Made by a program: the position numbers and the translations under genes. DNA of 64,000 bases from positions 1 through 64,000 of the forward strand of contig JALKAW010000006.1 in assembly GCA_023015825.1 (NCBI GenBank), given 5' to 3'. Positions 1 to 8,248 of this stretch are shown here, one piece after another. This DNA comes from Flavobacteriaceae bacterium S0862 (GTDB taxonomy: Bacteria; Bacteroidota; Bacteroidia; Flavobacteriales; Flavobacteriaceae). How positions within the stretch are numbered: the stretch's first letter is position 1; every line of letters starts with the position of its first letter. The notes under the pieces were generated by a model that searched no databases, had not been told where the DNA came from, and saw nothing but the letters and a program-made list of their open reading frames with translations.

Positions 1-1
1 T

Positions 2-175
2 GCTAGCTCATATAAAGGTCTAAGGTTTGATTTAAATGAAATTTCTCAAGATAAATCTATAATATTACTCTTAAAAAATGTTTACAATAAGAGCATAGTT
101 GAACAGCGTTACAAAAGAGAACTATTAAAACCTAGAATCGTTAATTTAATCAAGCTCATTGATGAACAGGAATAA
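2..175 (+). CDS. C-terminal fragment of an unidentified protein
   Basis: This is an open frame running in from the left window edge and ending at TAA 173-175, giving 57 residues. The tail is rich in charged residues (RYKRELLKPR, then LIKLIDEQE) and looks helical and soluble. No family is recognisable from so short a piece. It is followed by about 400 bases without a gene, which hold the first copy of the structured repeat. That it is coding is likely from normal codon use for this genome, but it is not certain. Confidence 0.5.
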   Translation, partial: ASSYKGLRFDLNEISQDKSIILLLKNVYNKSIVEQRYKRELLKPRIVNLIKLIDEQE

Positions 176-252
176 GTTTATGCTGTTATCAAAAGTCATT
201 AAATAAAATGTAGTTTAAATAGCATAACAAAGTGTATAATAATTTACTTTTT

Positions 253-415
253 GGTTCGAGTTCCATCCAGATCGCAAGATTGCTAAAAGCCATAACCTAG
301 TTGAGGCTTTTTTTAAGCAATTAAAAGAAGTTGTGTTGTGACACAGAAATGTGTCAAGTAGTCTGGAAACAGACCTTTTCGACCCTTATTCCTTTATTGG
401 AGAGGCTTTTTTGTT
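253..415 (+). repeat. Structured direct repeat, copy 1 (possible non-coding RNA)
   Basis: About 160 bp, nearly identical to 9233-9393. From 5' to 3' it has a tRNA T-arm-like segment (GGTTCGAG at 253). Next is a long hairpin, TTGCT-AAAAGCC (280-291) pairing with GGCTTTT (305-311) and AGCAA (316-320). Then comes a perfect 7-bp hairpin with a GAAA loop (339-356), a 5-bp hairpin with a GAAA loop (361-374), and a T-rich end after GGAGAGGC (399-412). TCCAGA (266-271) can also pair with TCTGGA (362-367), competing with the second GAAA hairpin. No open frame fits, so a structured transcript is likelier than a protein. Confidence 0.75.
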
Positions 416-570
416 TTAAGGAAAGGAAGTCTATTTTAAATAAGTCTCTAATTTAATTAATACATTTACTAACTATTAAAATAAAATATTTAACTTGTAT
501 GTTAAGTCAACCATTTTACTAACTGAAAAATCTAATAACAATATATAGGTGGATAGCTGGATTTACATTT

Positions 571-1266
571 ATGTTTATTACAGGAACCATCTCTTTATTT
601 CTTGTAATAATAAGTTTTGGATTTCTCAGAAGCTTTTGTATTAAATACATCGTCCGATACTCATCGAAATTTATCTTGAGAATAATGGGGTTTAAAAGTT
701 TTTACCCATTATTAAGTAAGTTTCCTAAGCATCAGGTTATGTATACTTTTAATCATAATGCCGAACAAGACATCTTTCTTTTAACTGCCTTAGGATTAGC
801 AAATACCAGATTTGTTTTGTCAGAAAAGACATGGATTTATATTCCAATTGTAGTTTCTGCTTTGGCAATTGGGACTAGGTATATAGCTCAAAAAAAACAT
901 CCCAAAAGACGAGCGAGATTCTTTAAAAACACCACAGAATTTTTAAAAACTACAAATTATTCTATAGCAGCCTCGTCTGAGGGTGTTCATAATCATTTCC
1001 ATGGAATAGCCTCTTTTAACACTGGCATATATAAAATGGCTTTAGAAGCAAAATTACCAATTGTTCCCATTTATATTCATGTACCAGAAGAGAGTAATAT
1101 GAATTATTCAAAATACGCTAAAAACGGCACAATTGGAATTGAACTTCTAGAAGAAATTTCAACGAAAGATTGGAATTATAACAATCTTGAAAAACATATT
1201 AACGATGTGCGAAATGTTTTTGTAAAGCGTTTCAATGAATTAAATCCAACGAATAAAACTACATGA
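571..1266 (+). CDS. PlsC-like 1-acyl-glycerol-phosphate acyltransferase
   Basis: A 231-aa membrane-associated acyltransferase of the PlsC/LPLAT superfamily. These enzymes transfer a fatty acyl group from acyl-ACP or acyl-CoA to a glycerol-phosphate or other hydroxyl acceptor at the inner face of the membrane. The N-terminal ~20 residues form a hydrophobic anchor. The catalytic HX4D motif is visible as HNAEQD (about residue 62), and SSEGVH (about 135) stands in for the usual FPEGTR block, so acceptor recognition may differ from housekeeping PlsC. It is the first gene of a seven-gene operon and overlaps the next gene by 4 bases (ATGA). In this context it probably acylates an unusual lipid; the substrate is unknown. 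Confidence 0.75.
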   Translation: MFITGTISLFLVIISFGFLRSFCIKYIVRYSSKFILRIMGFKSFYPLLSKFPKHQVMYTFNHNAEQDIFLLTALGLANTRFVLSEKTWIYIPIVVSALAIGTRYIAQKKHPKRRARFFKNTTEFLKTTNYSIAASSEGVHNHFHGIASFNTGIYKMALEAKLPIVPIYIHVPEESNMNYSKYAKNGTIGIELLEEISTKDWNYNNLEKHINDVRNVFVKRFNELNPTNKTT

Positions 1267-3587
1267 AAGCAAAATATCAACAAGTTCCTGGAAGAGGTTT
1301 AATGAATCAAACAGCTTTTGATTTAAGAATGGACTATTTAGATACTTTATCCAAAGATATTAGAAAGGATTTAAAGTCAGAATCTATAGCCTTGTCACAG
1401 ATACAGAACAACATTGAAAGTTTTATTGGAACCGTTGAAATCCCTTTAGGTTTAATAGGTCCGTTATTATTTATTGACAAGAAAAACACTCCAGAATTGG
1501 TGCACTGTGCTGTAGCTACATCAGAAGGAGCCTTAGTAGCAAGTATGAATAGAGGGGCGAAAGCGATAAGTGAAAGTGGTGGATTTGAAGCGCATATTGT
1601 GCATCAAAAAATGGTAAGAACTCCTATGTATACTTTTAAACGTTTGTCTGAGTCTATTGCTTTTGATGAATGGATTAAAAGTAATTTTAAAAAAATAAAG
1701 TTTCAGGCACAAATGCATAGTAATCATGCCGAATTACTTGAAATTTCAAGTGTTATAATTGGAAAAATTGTGCATTTAAAATTTGTATACTCTACAAGTG
1801 ATGCTTCTGGGCAAAATATGACAACTTCTTGTACTTGGAATGCTTGTTTATGGATAGAAGAAAACTTTGAAATAGAGACTTCAATAGAAATTTTGAATTT
1901 TGTAATTGAAGGGAATGGTGCGTCAGACAAAAAAGTTTCTTTTTATGCGATGCAAAACGGAAGAGGGTGCCATGTAATTAGTGAATGTTTTTTAAAAAAT
2001 GAAGTCATTGAAAAAACGTTGAGAACAAATGCTAAAGACATGTTTAATTCTTACAATCACTCACTATCCATTAGCCGATTAGATGGTATGGTAGGTCATA
2101 ATGTAAATGTAGCAAATGCTATTGCAGGAATCTATGCTTCTACAGGTCAAGATTTGGCATGTATTCATGAATCTTCAATTGGTATTTTACAGATTGAATT
2201 AACAAAAGAAGGTTTGTATCTATCGTTAGTCCTTCCAAATTTAGTCGTAGGAACTGTTGGAGGTGGTACCCATTTACCAGTGCCATCACGAATTTTAGAA
2301 TTAATGGGTTGTAAAGGCGCAGGTAAAGTTGAGCGGTTTGCAAAATTAATTGCCGGATTTGCATTGTCCATAGAAATATCAACTTTGGCGGCTATTGTAA
2401 GTGGTCAATTTGCAAGAGCACATCAAAAATTAGGTAGAAATAAACCTGTAAAATGGTTGCTCAGATCTGAAGTAAATTCAGATTTCATAAAAACACATAC
2501 TCCCTTTTTTACTTCACAGATTGCTAGTGTTAGTTTTAATAAAGAAATCCATATAGAAAATGGAATTCTTACAGATTTAACAAAGAAGATAACAAAAAAA
2601 GCTATTGGTTTTATTCAAGCTAATATTCATACAACAGATGAAAAAGAGTATCCTATATTATTAAAAAGTAAAGCACTTGGTAAGGAGGTTCTTGATGGCT
2701 TACATTTTATGGCAAGTAATGTGAGTGTTGATTTAGCAGATATTCTGGCAAAACATTACCATGCCTTAGAATATAAAGATAATCATACAAAAGAGCTAGA
2801 TGTTTATGAAGCATTACAAAATATTAACTATCAGTTTATGCCAGTGTTATATGGTACAAAAAAAGATAGAGGTAGAGAGATTTATATGATTTTAATGGAG
2901 CGATTAGCTTCGGAAAACATGTTGCTTATAAACTCAGAATTAACTCCTGAAAAATGGACTAATTCAATCATAAAAAACACCATAGATAGTATTCATATTG
3001 TACATTCAAATTTCGAATATGAGACAAATAAGATTGAATCAGTGCAGGCTTTTGATGTAACAAAAGCACTTGAGCTTTATTCCGCTTTTGTGGCTTTAAA
3101 CAGAAAGGATTATGACTATTTAAATGCAGATTATTGTTTTGATCAATTAACAGATTATATAAATGATTGGGGAAAAAAAGGGTATCAACCTAAAAGTAAG
3201 TTGACCTTAATTCATAATGATTTTAACCCAAGAAATATCGCTATAAGAACTAATGGAGATCCTTGTATTTATGATTGGGAACTTTCAACATATGGCATTC
3301 CACAACGCGATATCTTTGAGTTGTTAGCTTTTACACTTACACCAAATTTTGAGAAGACCGAATTAGTAGATGTATTAAAACATCATTTTAATCTGATGCA
3401 ATCAATAAATACTGAAGACTATAGTTGGTCTGATTATTTGTATGACTTTAAACTGGGAGGTCAGGCATTTTTAATATCGAGAGTTAGTTTTTATTTGACA
3501 GGAAGCATTTTAATGAACTATCCATTTATTGAAAGAGTATTTGCAACGTCTTTTAATATATTAGATATGATTAAAAAAATATCTTAA
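1263..3587 (+). CDS. HMG-CoA reductase fused to an APH/choline-kinase-like domain
   Basis: A 774-aa two-domain protein. Residues ~50-440 are an HMG-CoA reductase, which reduces HMG-CoA to mevalonate with two NAD(P)H. The catalytic set is present: Glu in SEGALVAS (~88), Lys in SDKK (~221), Asp in GQD (~295) and His in RAHQK (~387). The DAMGMN cofactor motif is changed to DASGQN. Residues ~490-774 resemble aminoglycoside/choline kinases, with HNDFNPRN (~650) as the catalytic loop and IYDWE (~668) as the metal-binding Asp. Ordinary reductases are about 430 aa and lack this tail. A fused kinase could phosphorylate the alcohol made by the reductase. The gene abuts the CarS-like gene with no gap. 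The reductase call is firm; the kinase substrate is inference. Confidence 0.85.
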   Translation: MKAKYQQVPGRGLMNQTAFDLRMDYLDTLSKDIRKDLKSESIALSQIQNNIESFIGTVEIPLGLIGPLLFIDKKNTPELVHCAVATSEGALVASMNRGAKAISESGGFEAHIVHQKMVRTPMYTFKRLSESIAFDEWIKSNFKKIKFQAQMHSNHAELLEISSVIIGKIVHLKFVYSTSDASGQNMTTSCTWNACLWIEENFEIETSIEILNFVIEGNGASDKKVSFYAMQNGRGCHVISECFLKNEVIEKTLRTNAKDMFNSYNHSLSISRLDGMVGHNVNVANAIAGIYASTGQDLACIHESSIGILQIELTKEGLYLSLVLPNLVVGTVGGGTHLPVPSRILELMGCKGAGKVERFAKLIAGFALSIEISTLAAIVSGQFARAHQKLGRNKPVKWLLRSEVNSDFIKTHTPFFTSQIASVSFNKEIHIENGILTDLTKKITKKAIGFIQANIHTTDEKEYPILLKSKALGKEVLDGLHFMASNVSVDLADILAKHYHALEYKDNHTKELDVYEALQNINYQFMPVLYGTKKDRGREIYMILMERLASENMLLINSELTPEKWTNSIIKNTIDSIHIVHSNFEYETNKIESVQAFDVTKALELYSAFVALNRKDYDYLNADYCFDQLTDYINDWGKKGYQPKSKLTLIHNDFNPRNIAIRTNGDPCIYDWELSTYGIPQRDIFELLAFTLTPNFEKTELVDVLKHHFNLMQSINTEDYSWSDYLYDFKLGGQAFLISRVSFYLTGSILMNYPFIERVFATSFNILDMIKKIS

Positions 3588-4112
3588 ATGGGTGATTTTT
3601 ATACACATATATATCTGTTTTATCTTCCATTAATCCTTGGGAATATTTTGCATATGATTATTGTCAAACGAAATTGGTTTATTGGTTTGGCTTTTCCTAT
3701 TTCAAAAAGAATGTTTGGTGATAATAAGACTTACAGGGGGATTATTGCCCTGCCAATCCTAACAGGCTTGTTAGCCTTACTAATTAGTTATTGGGTTGGA
3801 CCATTTAAAAAATCATTAATTTATGATGCATTTGTAGGGTTTGGACTTGGGCTCGCTTATATTTTGGCAGAATTACCTAATTCGTATATAAAAAGAAGAA
3901 TGGGGATTGTAAATGGAGAACAATCAAAAAAGTATAAATACTTACAATATTTTACTGATAAAGCAGATTCATTACTTGGTGTTTTGGTTTTCTATTTTTT
4001 TGCAATTGATGTTTCTTTTGAGACTATTTTAGTGTTGTTTTGCATTGGCATCGTCTTACATTTAAGTTTGAGTCAATTATTAGTATTACTCAAAATAAAA
4101 AGGAAATTTTGA
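3588..4112 (+). CDS. CDP-archaeol synthase-like (CarS/DUF46) CTP transferase
   Basis: A 174-aa integral membrane protein with about five hydrophobic segments. It resembles the CarS family, in which CTP activates a phosphate-terminated lipid (2,3-digeranylgeranylglyceryl phosphate in archaea) to its CDP derivative. Supporting motifs are FGDNKTYRG (~43-51), matching the GKNKTWRG-type signature, and DKADSLLG (~124-131), matching the terminal D-x3-D-S-x-x-G block of CTP transferases. It starts directly after the reductase-kinase gene and its TGA overlaps the ATG of the next gene by one base. Housekeeping CdsA is longer (~270 aa). A CarS relative beside HMG-CoA reductase and a UbiA-like gene suggests an isoprenoid or ether-type lipid, which is inference. 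Confidence 0.7.
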   Translation: MGDFYTHIYLFYLPLILGNILHMIIVKRNWFIGLAFPISKRMFGDNKTYRGIIALPILTGLLALLISYWVGPFKKSLIYDAFVGFGLGLAYILAELPNSYIKRRMGIVNGEQSKKYKYLQYFTDKADSLLGVLVFYFFAIDVSFETILVLFCIGIVLHLSLSQLLVLLKIKRKF

Positions 4113-6541
4113 TGTATATACAATCACTTCAAGAAAAGCTATCTACAGACTTAGTAGGTGCTAAAGCCACAAGTCTTTCAGCCTTATTTGGCTATGGATT
4201 TTCTGTGCCTAATGGATATGCAGTTTCTAAAAAAGTATTGGAATATTATACTAAAGACAATAAGCTTCCATTTGGTTTTAAACAATCATTAGAAGATTGT
4301 TTAGGGACTCTGAATTCTCAAAAAATCATTATTAGAAGCTCTGCCATTGGAGAAGACTCTGAAAGTTTTTCTTTTGCAGGACAGTTAGATTCTTTTGTGG
4401 TAAAAAACAACATGGAAGATGCCATTGAAGCAATTCAAAACTGTTGGAATGGTTTAAACAATGATAGAGTTATTGCCTACGAAAAGCTTTCAGGAAAGAA
4501 GCTTGTAGAGATGGGGGTGATAATTCAAGAATTTGTAGAAGCAGATTATGCTGGAGTTACATTTACAGCATCACCTTATAATGCTGATCAAATCTATACA
4601 GAATATGTAAAAGGAGCTGGAGAGAAATTGGTTTCTGGGAAAGTAACTCCGAAAAATTTCTCGGTTGATTTCACTGAAACCCCAAAAGAAAAACTTCCTT
4701 TTAATGACGTTGAATTAATTCGTTTAGCAACAACATTAAAAGAAAAATATGGATTTCATATAGATATTGAATGGGTTTCTAAAGGACAACATGTATTTTT
4801 TGTACAAGCTAGACCCATCACGGTATTACAAAAAAAGAAAGTCCATTGGACAAACACAAATTTAAACGAGAATTATCCAACACCAATGTCTCCGTTGTTG
4901 TATTCTATAGCACGAGATTCCTACTATCACTATTTTAAAAACCTTGCAGGTCTGTTACAGATACATAAAAAAAGCCTTCGAAAATTGGAATATGATTTTA
5001 GTAATACTGTTGGTATTTGGGGTAATAGGCTGTATTATAATATGACTAGCATTCATAATATTCTTTCTTCATCACCACTGAAAGCATATTTCAAGGATGC
5101 ATTTAACAAATTTGTAGGGTATGGTGAAAAAGATGTAGCTCAAAAAGACACTTCTAAATCTACATCTATATTTCGTTTTGGTTTTCGTTTAATTCGATTA
5201 AATTTTTCTTTGGAGAAGCATGTGAAAAGCATTGAGAGTATGGTAGATGATTTTGCTTTTGAAGCGAATAAAAAAGATCAGAATCTTCCATTGCCATCCT
5301 TATTTTATTCCTTTTTAGATCTGAGATTCAATCAATGGTATCATGCCAGTTTAGCTGATTTTTTCTCTATGATTCATTATAAAGTGTTAGGTGAAATAAC
5401 AAAGAAGTTTTATGGAGAAGAAAGTATCGGAATACACAATACTTTGGTACAGGCCATTCCTGGATTAATGAGTAGTGAACCATTGAACGAAACCTATGAT
5501 ATTGTTCAAGAAATTAATAATAACAATAAGATTAAGTCCTTTTTTCAATCACATTCATCAAAAGAAGTATACCAAGAAATTCAAGAGAATCCGAGTTATT
5601 TTCAATTGAAGAAAAGCCTTGATTCTTATCTTAAAAAATGGGGTTTCAGATGTTCTGGTGAACTCATGTTTTTTAGCACAAATTATATTGAAGAGCCTAC
5701 AAAGTTTATTGAGTTATTACAAGTCTTTATGTCTCAAGAGGCGCAAGATCCTCGAGAAGCAATTGCAATTAAAGACCGAGAAAGGAAATTAGCGATGCGT
5801 AGTTTTGCTTTAAAAATCATAAAGAAAAGATCAATATTTTTCCCAGTATCTATTGTTGAGGTAGGCATGTTGTACTTGAGTGCAAAACTATGTAAGCAAG
5901 CCATATCTAGCAGAGAAAGAGTTCGTTATAAACAAGCGGAAATGTATTATCATTTTAAAACCATTATTAAAAAAATTGGCGCTCAATATGTAGCAGAGCA
6001 GAAAATTAATACTACAGAAGATTTGTTCTTTATGAGTTATAAAGAGATTGGAGAATTGCTATCTTCTTCTGCTATGTTTTCAAATGACCTTAAGCAAGTA
6101 ATTCAGCAAAGACGTTTAAGATTTAACCTTGAGTCTAAAAATGAATGTCCAGAAAATTTCACTACTAATTTTGGTGAAAAACCAGAAAAAATAGCAGAAG
6201 ATGTTTCTTATAATGGAGACTTTACAGAGTTTAATGGATTGGCTGTTAGTGGTGGGAAGATTAAAGCAAGAATAAAAGTACTAGAATCTGTATTAGAGAG
6301 TGCGAAACTCAACAAAGGAGATATATTAGTAACTAAACAAACTGATCCAGGTTGGGCTATGGTCTTTCCATTAATAGGGGGGCTAATTGTTGAACGTGGT
6401 GGCGCTTTATCTCACGGAGCAATAGTTGCAAGAGAATTTGGAATTCCAGCAGTAATTGGAATAACGGGTATTGCAGAAATTTTAAAAGATAACGATGAGG
6501 TGATATTAGATGGAGATCTTGGTAAAATACAAGTTCTATGA
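4112..6541 (+). CDS. PEP-synthase/rifampicin-phosphotransferase-like dikinase
   Basis: An 809-aa protein if it starts at the ATG at 4112, which overlaps the previous stop by one base. An upstream in-frame ATG at 4040 would overlap the CarS-like gene by 73 bases and is unlikely. The N-terminus is the ATP-grasp domain of PPDK/PEP synthase: GAKATSLSAL near 17, RSSAIGEDSESFSFAGQ near 80 and QARPIT near 240. A middle domain (~260-690) is not recognisable beyond rifampicin phosphotransferase-type order. The C-terminus is the swivelling phosphohistidine domain, GGALSHGAIVAREFGIPAV (~755), with His as the carrier. There is no PEP/pyruvate barrel. Such enzymes phosphorylate a substrate with ATP, releasing AMP and phosphate. 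Here the substrate is probably a lipid-pathway alcohol (inference). Confidence 0.8.
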   Translation: MYIQSLQEKLSTDLVGAKATSLSALFGYGFSVPNGYAVSKKVLEYYTKDNKLPFGFKQSLEDCLGTLNSQKIIIRSSAIGEDSESFSFAGQLDSFVVKNNMEDAIEAIQNCWNGLNNDRVIAYEKLSGKKLVEMGVIIQEFVEADYAGVTFTASPYNADQIYTEYVKGAGEKLVSGKVTPKNFSVDFTETPKEKLPFNDVELIRLATTLKEKYGFHIDIEWVSKGQHVFFVQARPITVLQKKKVHWTNTNLNENYPTPMSPLLYSIARDSYYHYFKNLAGLLQIHKKSLRKLEYDFSNTVGIWGNRLYYNMTSIHNILSSSPLKAYFKDAFNKFVGYGEKDVAQKDTSKSTSIFRFGFRLIRLNFSLEKHVKSIESMVDDFAFEANKKDQNLPLPSLFYSFLDLRFNQWYHASLADFFSMIHYKVLGEITKKFYGEESIGIHNTLVQAIPGLMSSEPLNETYDIVQEINNNNKIKSFFQSHSSKEVYQEIQENPSYFQLKKSLDSYLKKWGFRCSGELMFFSTNYIEEPTKFIELLQVFMSQEAQDPREAIAIKDRERKLAMRSFALKIIKKRSIFFPVSIVEVGMLYLSAKLCKQAISSRERVRYKQAEMYYHFKTIIKKIGAQYVAEQKINTTEDLFFMSYKEIGELLSSSAMFSNDLKQVIQQRRLRFNLESKNECPENFTTNFGEKPEKIAEDVSYNGDFTEFNGLAVSGGKIKARIKVLESVLESAKLNKGDILVTKQTDPGWAMVFPLIGGLIVERGGALSHGAIVAREFGIPAVIGITGIAEILKDNDEVILDGDLGKIQVL

Positions 6542-7266
6542 TAGCTATTTTAGTAGAATATATAAAAGTTAGAATTCACCTCGTTCAACTAATAGGGTTA
6601 ACATTACTGATGTCCATTCTTGTTTTGTCTACTAAAAATACTTTAGTAACATGGGTGCATTCAATGCTATTTTTAATTGCATCTTTTATAGTGTTTAGAA
6701 TTTTTGATGATGCCTTTTCTGTGAAAACGGATAGGGTAGAACACCCAGAAAGGACGTATTTAATCCCTCAAAAATTCAAATTATTTAAAATAATAACAAC
6801 AATTATTATTGGTGTCTATTTATTAAGTATCTGGTTGCTTTTTCCAACTGCTTTCTTAATAATATTTCTGCTTGTAGTCAGTTCATTGATTTTATATCTT
6901 TTGTTCGCGAAAAAGGTAGTGGTGTTGAAATTAATTCCTTTAGTAAAATACCCTATTCTTCTCAATTGTGTTTCTTTGATTTCATTTAACGAAATTGAAC
7001 TAGGGATACTCCTTTCTTCATTTTTATTAATGGCAGGTTTTGATAGTTTTGATGCTGTAAAAAGAAATTCAAATCGAATTTGGCAACCTTTGCTACTTCT
7101 TTTTTGTTGTAGTTTATTACTCTATAAGCCATGGTTAAATTATATAGATATTCTATTTAGTTTACTGCCATTAATCCTAATTTATATAATTAGAAACGAA
7201 AGTTTTGTTCGCTATTTTTCAATCGTTTATTTCCCAATAACATTTTTTATACTAACACATTTATAA
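6538..7266 (+). CDS. UbiA-like membrane prenyltransferase, divergent
   Basis: A 242-aa protein with seven to eight hydrophobic segments. RIFDDAFSVKTDRVEHPER (~54-72) has the acidic spacing and trailing (H/N)PxR of the first UbiA motif. A weaker second acidic patch, GFDSFDAVKRN, lies near 168. UbiA enzymes transfer an isoprenoid chain from its diphosphate to an acceptor such as a quinone ring, haem or geranylgeranylglyceryl phosphate. The protein is shorter than the usual ~290 aa and the second motif is poor, so it may be diverged in substrate. The start overlaps the dikinase stop by four bases (ATGA). Placement with HMG-CoA reductase and a CarS-like gene supports an isoprenoid role, without proving it. 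Confidence 0.55.
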   Translation: MIAILVEYIKVRIHLVQLIGLTLLMSILVLSTKNTLVTWVHSMLFLIASFIVFRIFDDAFSVKTDRVEHPERTYLIPQKFKLFKIITTIIIGVYLLSIWLLFPTAFLIIFLLVVSSLILYLLFAKKVVVLKLIPLVKYPILLNCVSLISFNEIELGILLSSFLLMAGFDSFDAVKRNSNRIWQPLLLLFCCSLLLYKPWLNYIDILFSLLPLILIYIIRNESFVRYFSIVYFPITFFILTHL

Positions 7267-7267
7267 T

Positions 7268-8239
7268 ATGAACAGTCCATTTTTAAAAGATTTCAAGAAT
7301 CCAGAAAGGTATCAATTTGAAGTGATTAATTGTTATTCTTGTAATAGCGACAAGTATTCTTTTTTTTTGAAAGGGGAAGAAGATTTAACGGGTAAGGAAG
7401 GCGAGTTTCAATATGTGAAATGCGATAACTGTGAGATGGTTTACCAAAATCCAAGAATTTCTTTAGATCAAATTAAAGAATTTTATGACGGAGAGTATAT
7501 TGCCCACCGTAAGAAGAAAAATTGGGGAGTATTAACCCCTTTGTATGAGTGGACAATGAATAAGCATGATAGAGATAAAGAAAAAATAGTTGCAAAACAT
7601 ATTGAACTTAATAATCAAACAGAAGTTTTGGATGTGGGTTGTGCTGTAGGTACATTTTTATTACATCTCAACAAAAAATATGATGTTAAAATTAGTGGAG
7701 TAGATTTTAAGGAAGGTTTGGAATATCCTGACTTCGATAAAATTGAATTTTACGAAGGATTGTTTTATGAGCAAGAAATAGAAGAGAATAGATATGATGC
7801 AGTAACGATGTGGCATTTTTTAGAACATTGTTACGACCCTAATAAATCAATACAAAAGGCAAAAAAAGTATTGAAAAAAGGTGGGAAGATTATAATTGAA
7901 GTGCCAAGACTTGATAGCTTAACTTATAGACTATTTGGCAGGAAATGGCCAGGAGTTCAAGCTCCTCAACATACCGTTTTATATGATAAAAAAGCATTTA
8001 TTACTATGATGAAAAAAAACGGTTTTAAAGTTACGACCTATTTGCCTTATGGCGCATTTCCTGCATATTTTTATATTTTTTCTGGATTTTATTTTAGAAT
8101 TCTTGGTAAGAAATTAAATTTAAATCGTATTATTTTCCCTTACTTTTTAGGGCAACTGATATTAACGCCTATTTTATGGTTCCAGAAATATTTAAACTTA
8201 TCTATGCAAACTGTTGTTTGTGAAAAAATAGAGAATTAA
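7268..8239 (+). CDS. Class I SAM-dependent methyltransferase with Zn-ribbon-like N-terminus
   Basis: A 323-aa soluble protein. Residues ~20-65 contain two Cys pairs, CYSCNSDK and CDNCEMVYQNPR, a typical small zinc-ribbon in front of Methyltransf_23-type enzymes. The Rossmann fold follows: motif I is VLDVGCAVGTFL (~120), the acidic residue after strand 2 is in GVDFK, and the post-I block is YDAVTMWHFLEH (~178). It transfers a methyl group from S-adenosylmethionine to an unknown acceptor. The C-terminal ~60 residues are hydrophobic (AYFYIFSGFYF), suggesting membrane contact and a lipid substrate. It sits one base after the UbiA-like gene and nine bases before the desaturase gene. Confidence 0.8.
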   Translation: MNSPFLKDFKNPERYQFEVINCYSCNSDKYSFFLKGEEDLTGKEGEFQYVKCDNCEMVYQNPRISLDQIKEFYDGEYIAHRKKKNWGVLTPLYEWTMNKHDRDKEKIVAKHIELNNQTEVLDVGCAVGTFLLHLNKKYDVKISGVDFKEGLEYPDFDKIEFYEGLFYEQEIEENRYDAVTMWHFLEHCYDPNKSIQKAKKVLKKGGKIIIEVPRLDSLTYRLFGRKWPGVQAPQHTVLYDKKAFITMMKKNGFKVTTYLPYGAFPAYFYIFSGFYFRILGKKLNLNRIIFPYFLGQLILTPILWFQKYLNLSMQTVVCEKIEN

Positions 8240-8248
8240 TTTAACTCA

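Noticed and set aside
241-275. Possible tRNA gene ending in GGTTCGAG...TCCAGA
   Set aside because: Only a T-arm-like segment is present. No acceptor-stem partner, D-arm or anticodon arm lies upstream, and copy 2 has lost the TTCGA.
4040-4111. Upstream ATG extending the dikinase by 24 residues
   Set aside because: It would overlap the CarS-like gene by 73 bases, and the family motif begins right after the ATG at 4112, which overlaps the previous stop by one base.
4112-6541. Rifampicin resistance gene
   Set aside because: Domain order matches, but the operon is about lipids and the middle domain gives no recognisable drug-binding signature; only the phosphotransferase class is supported.
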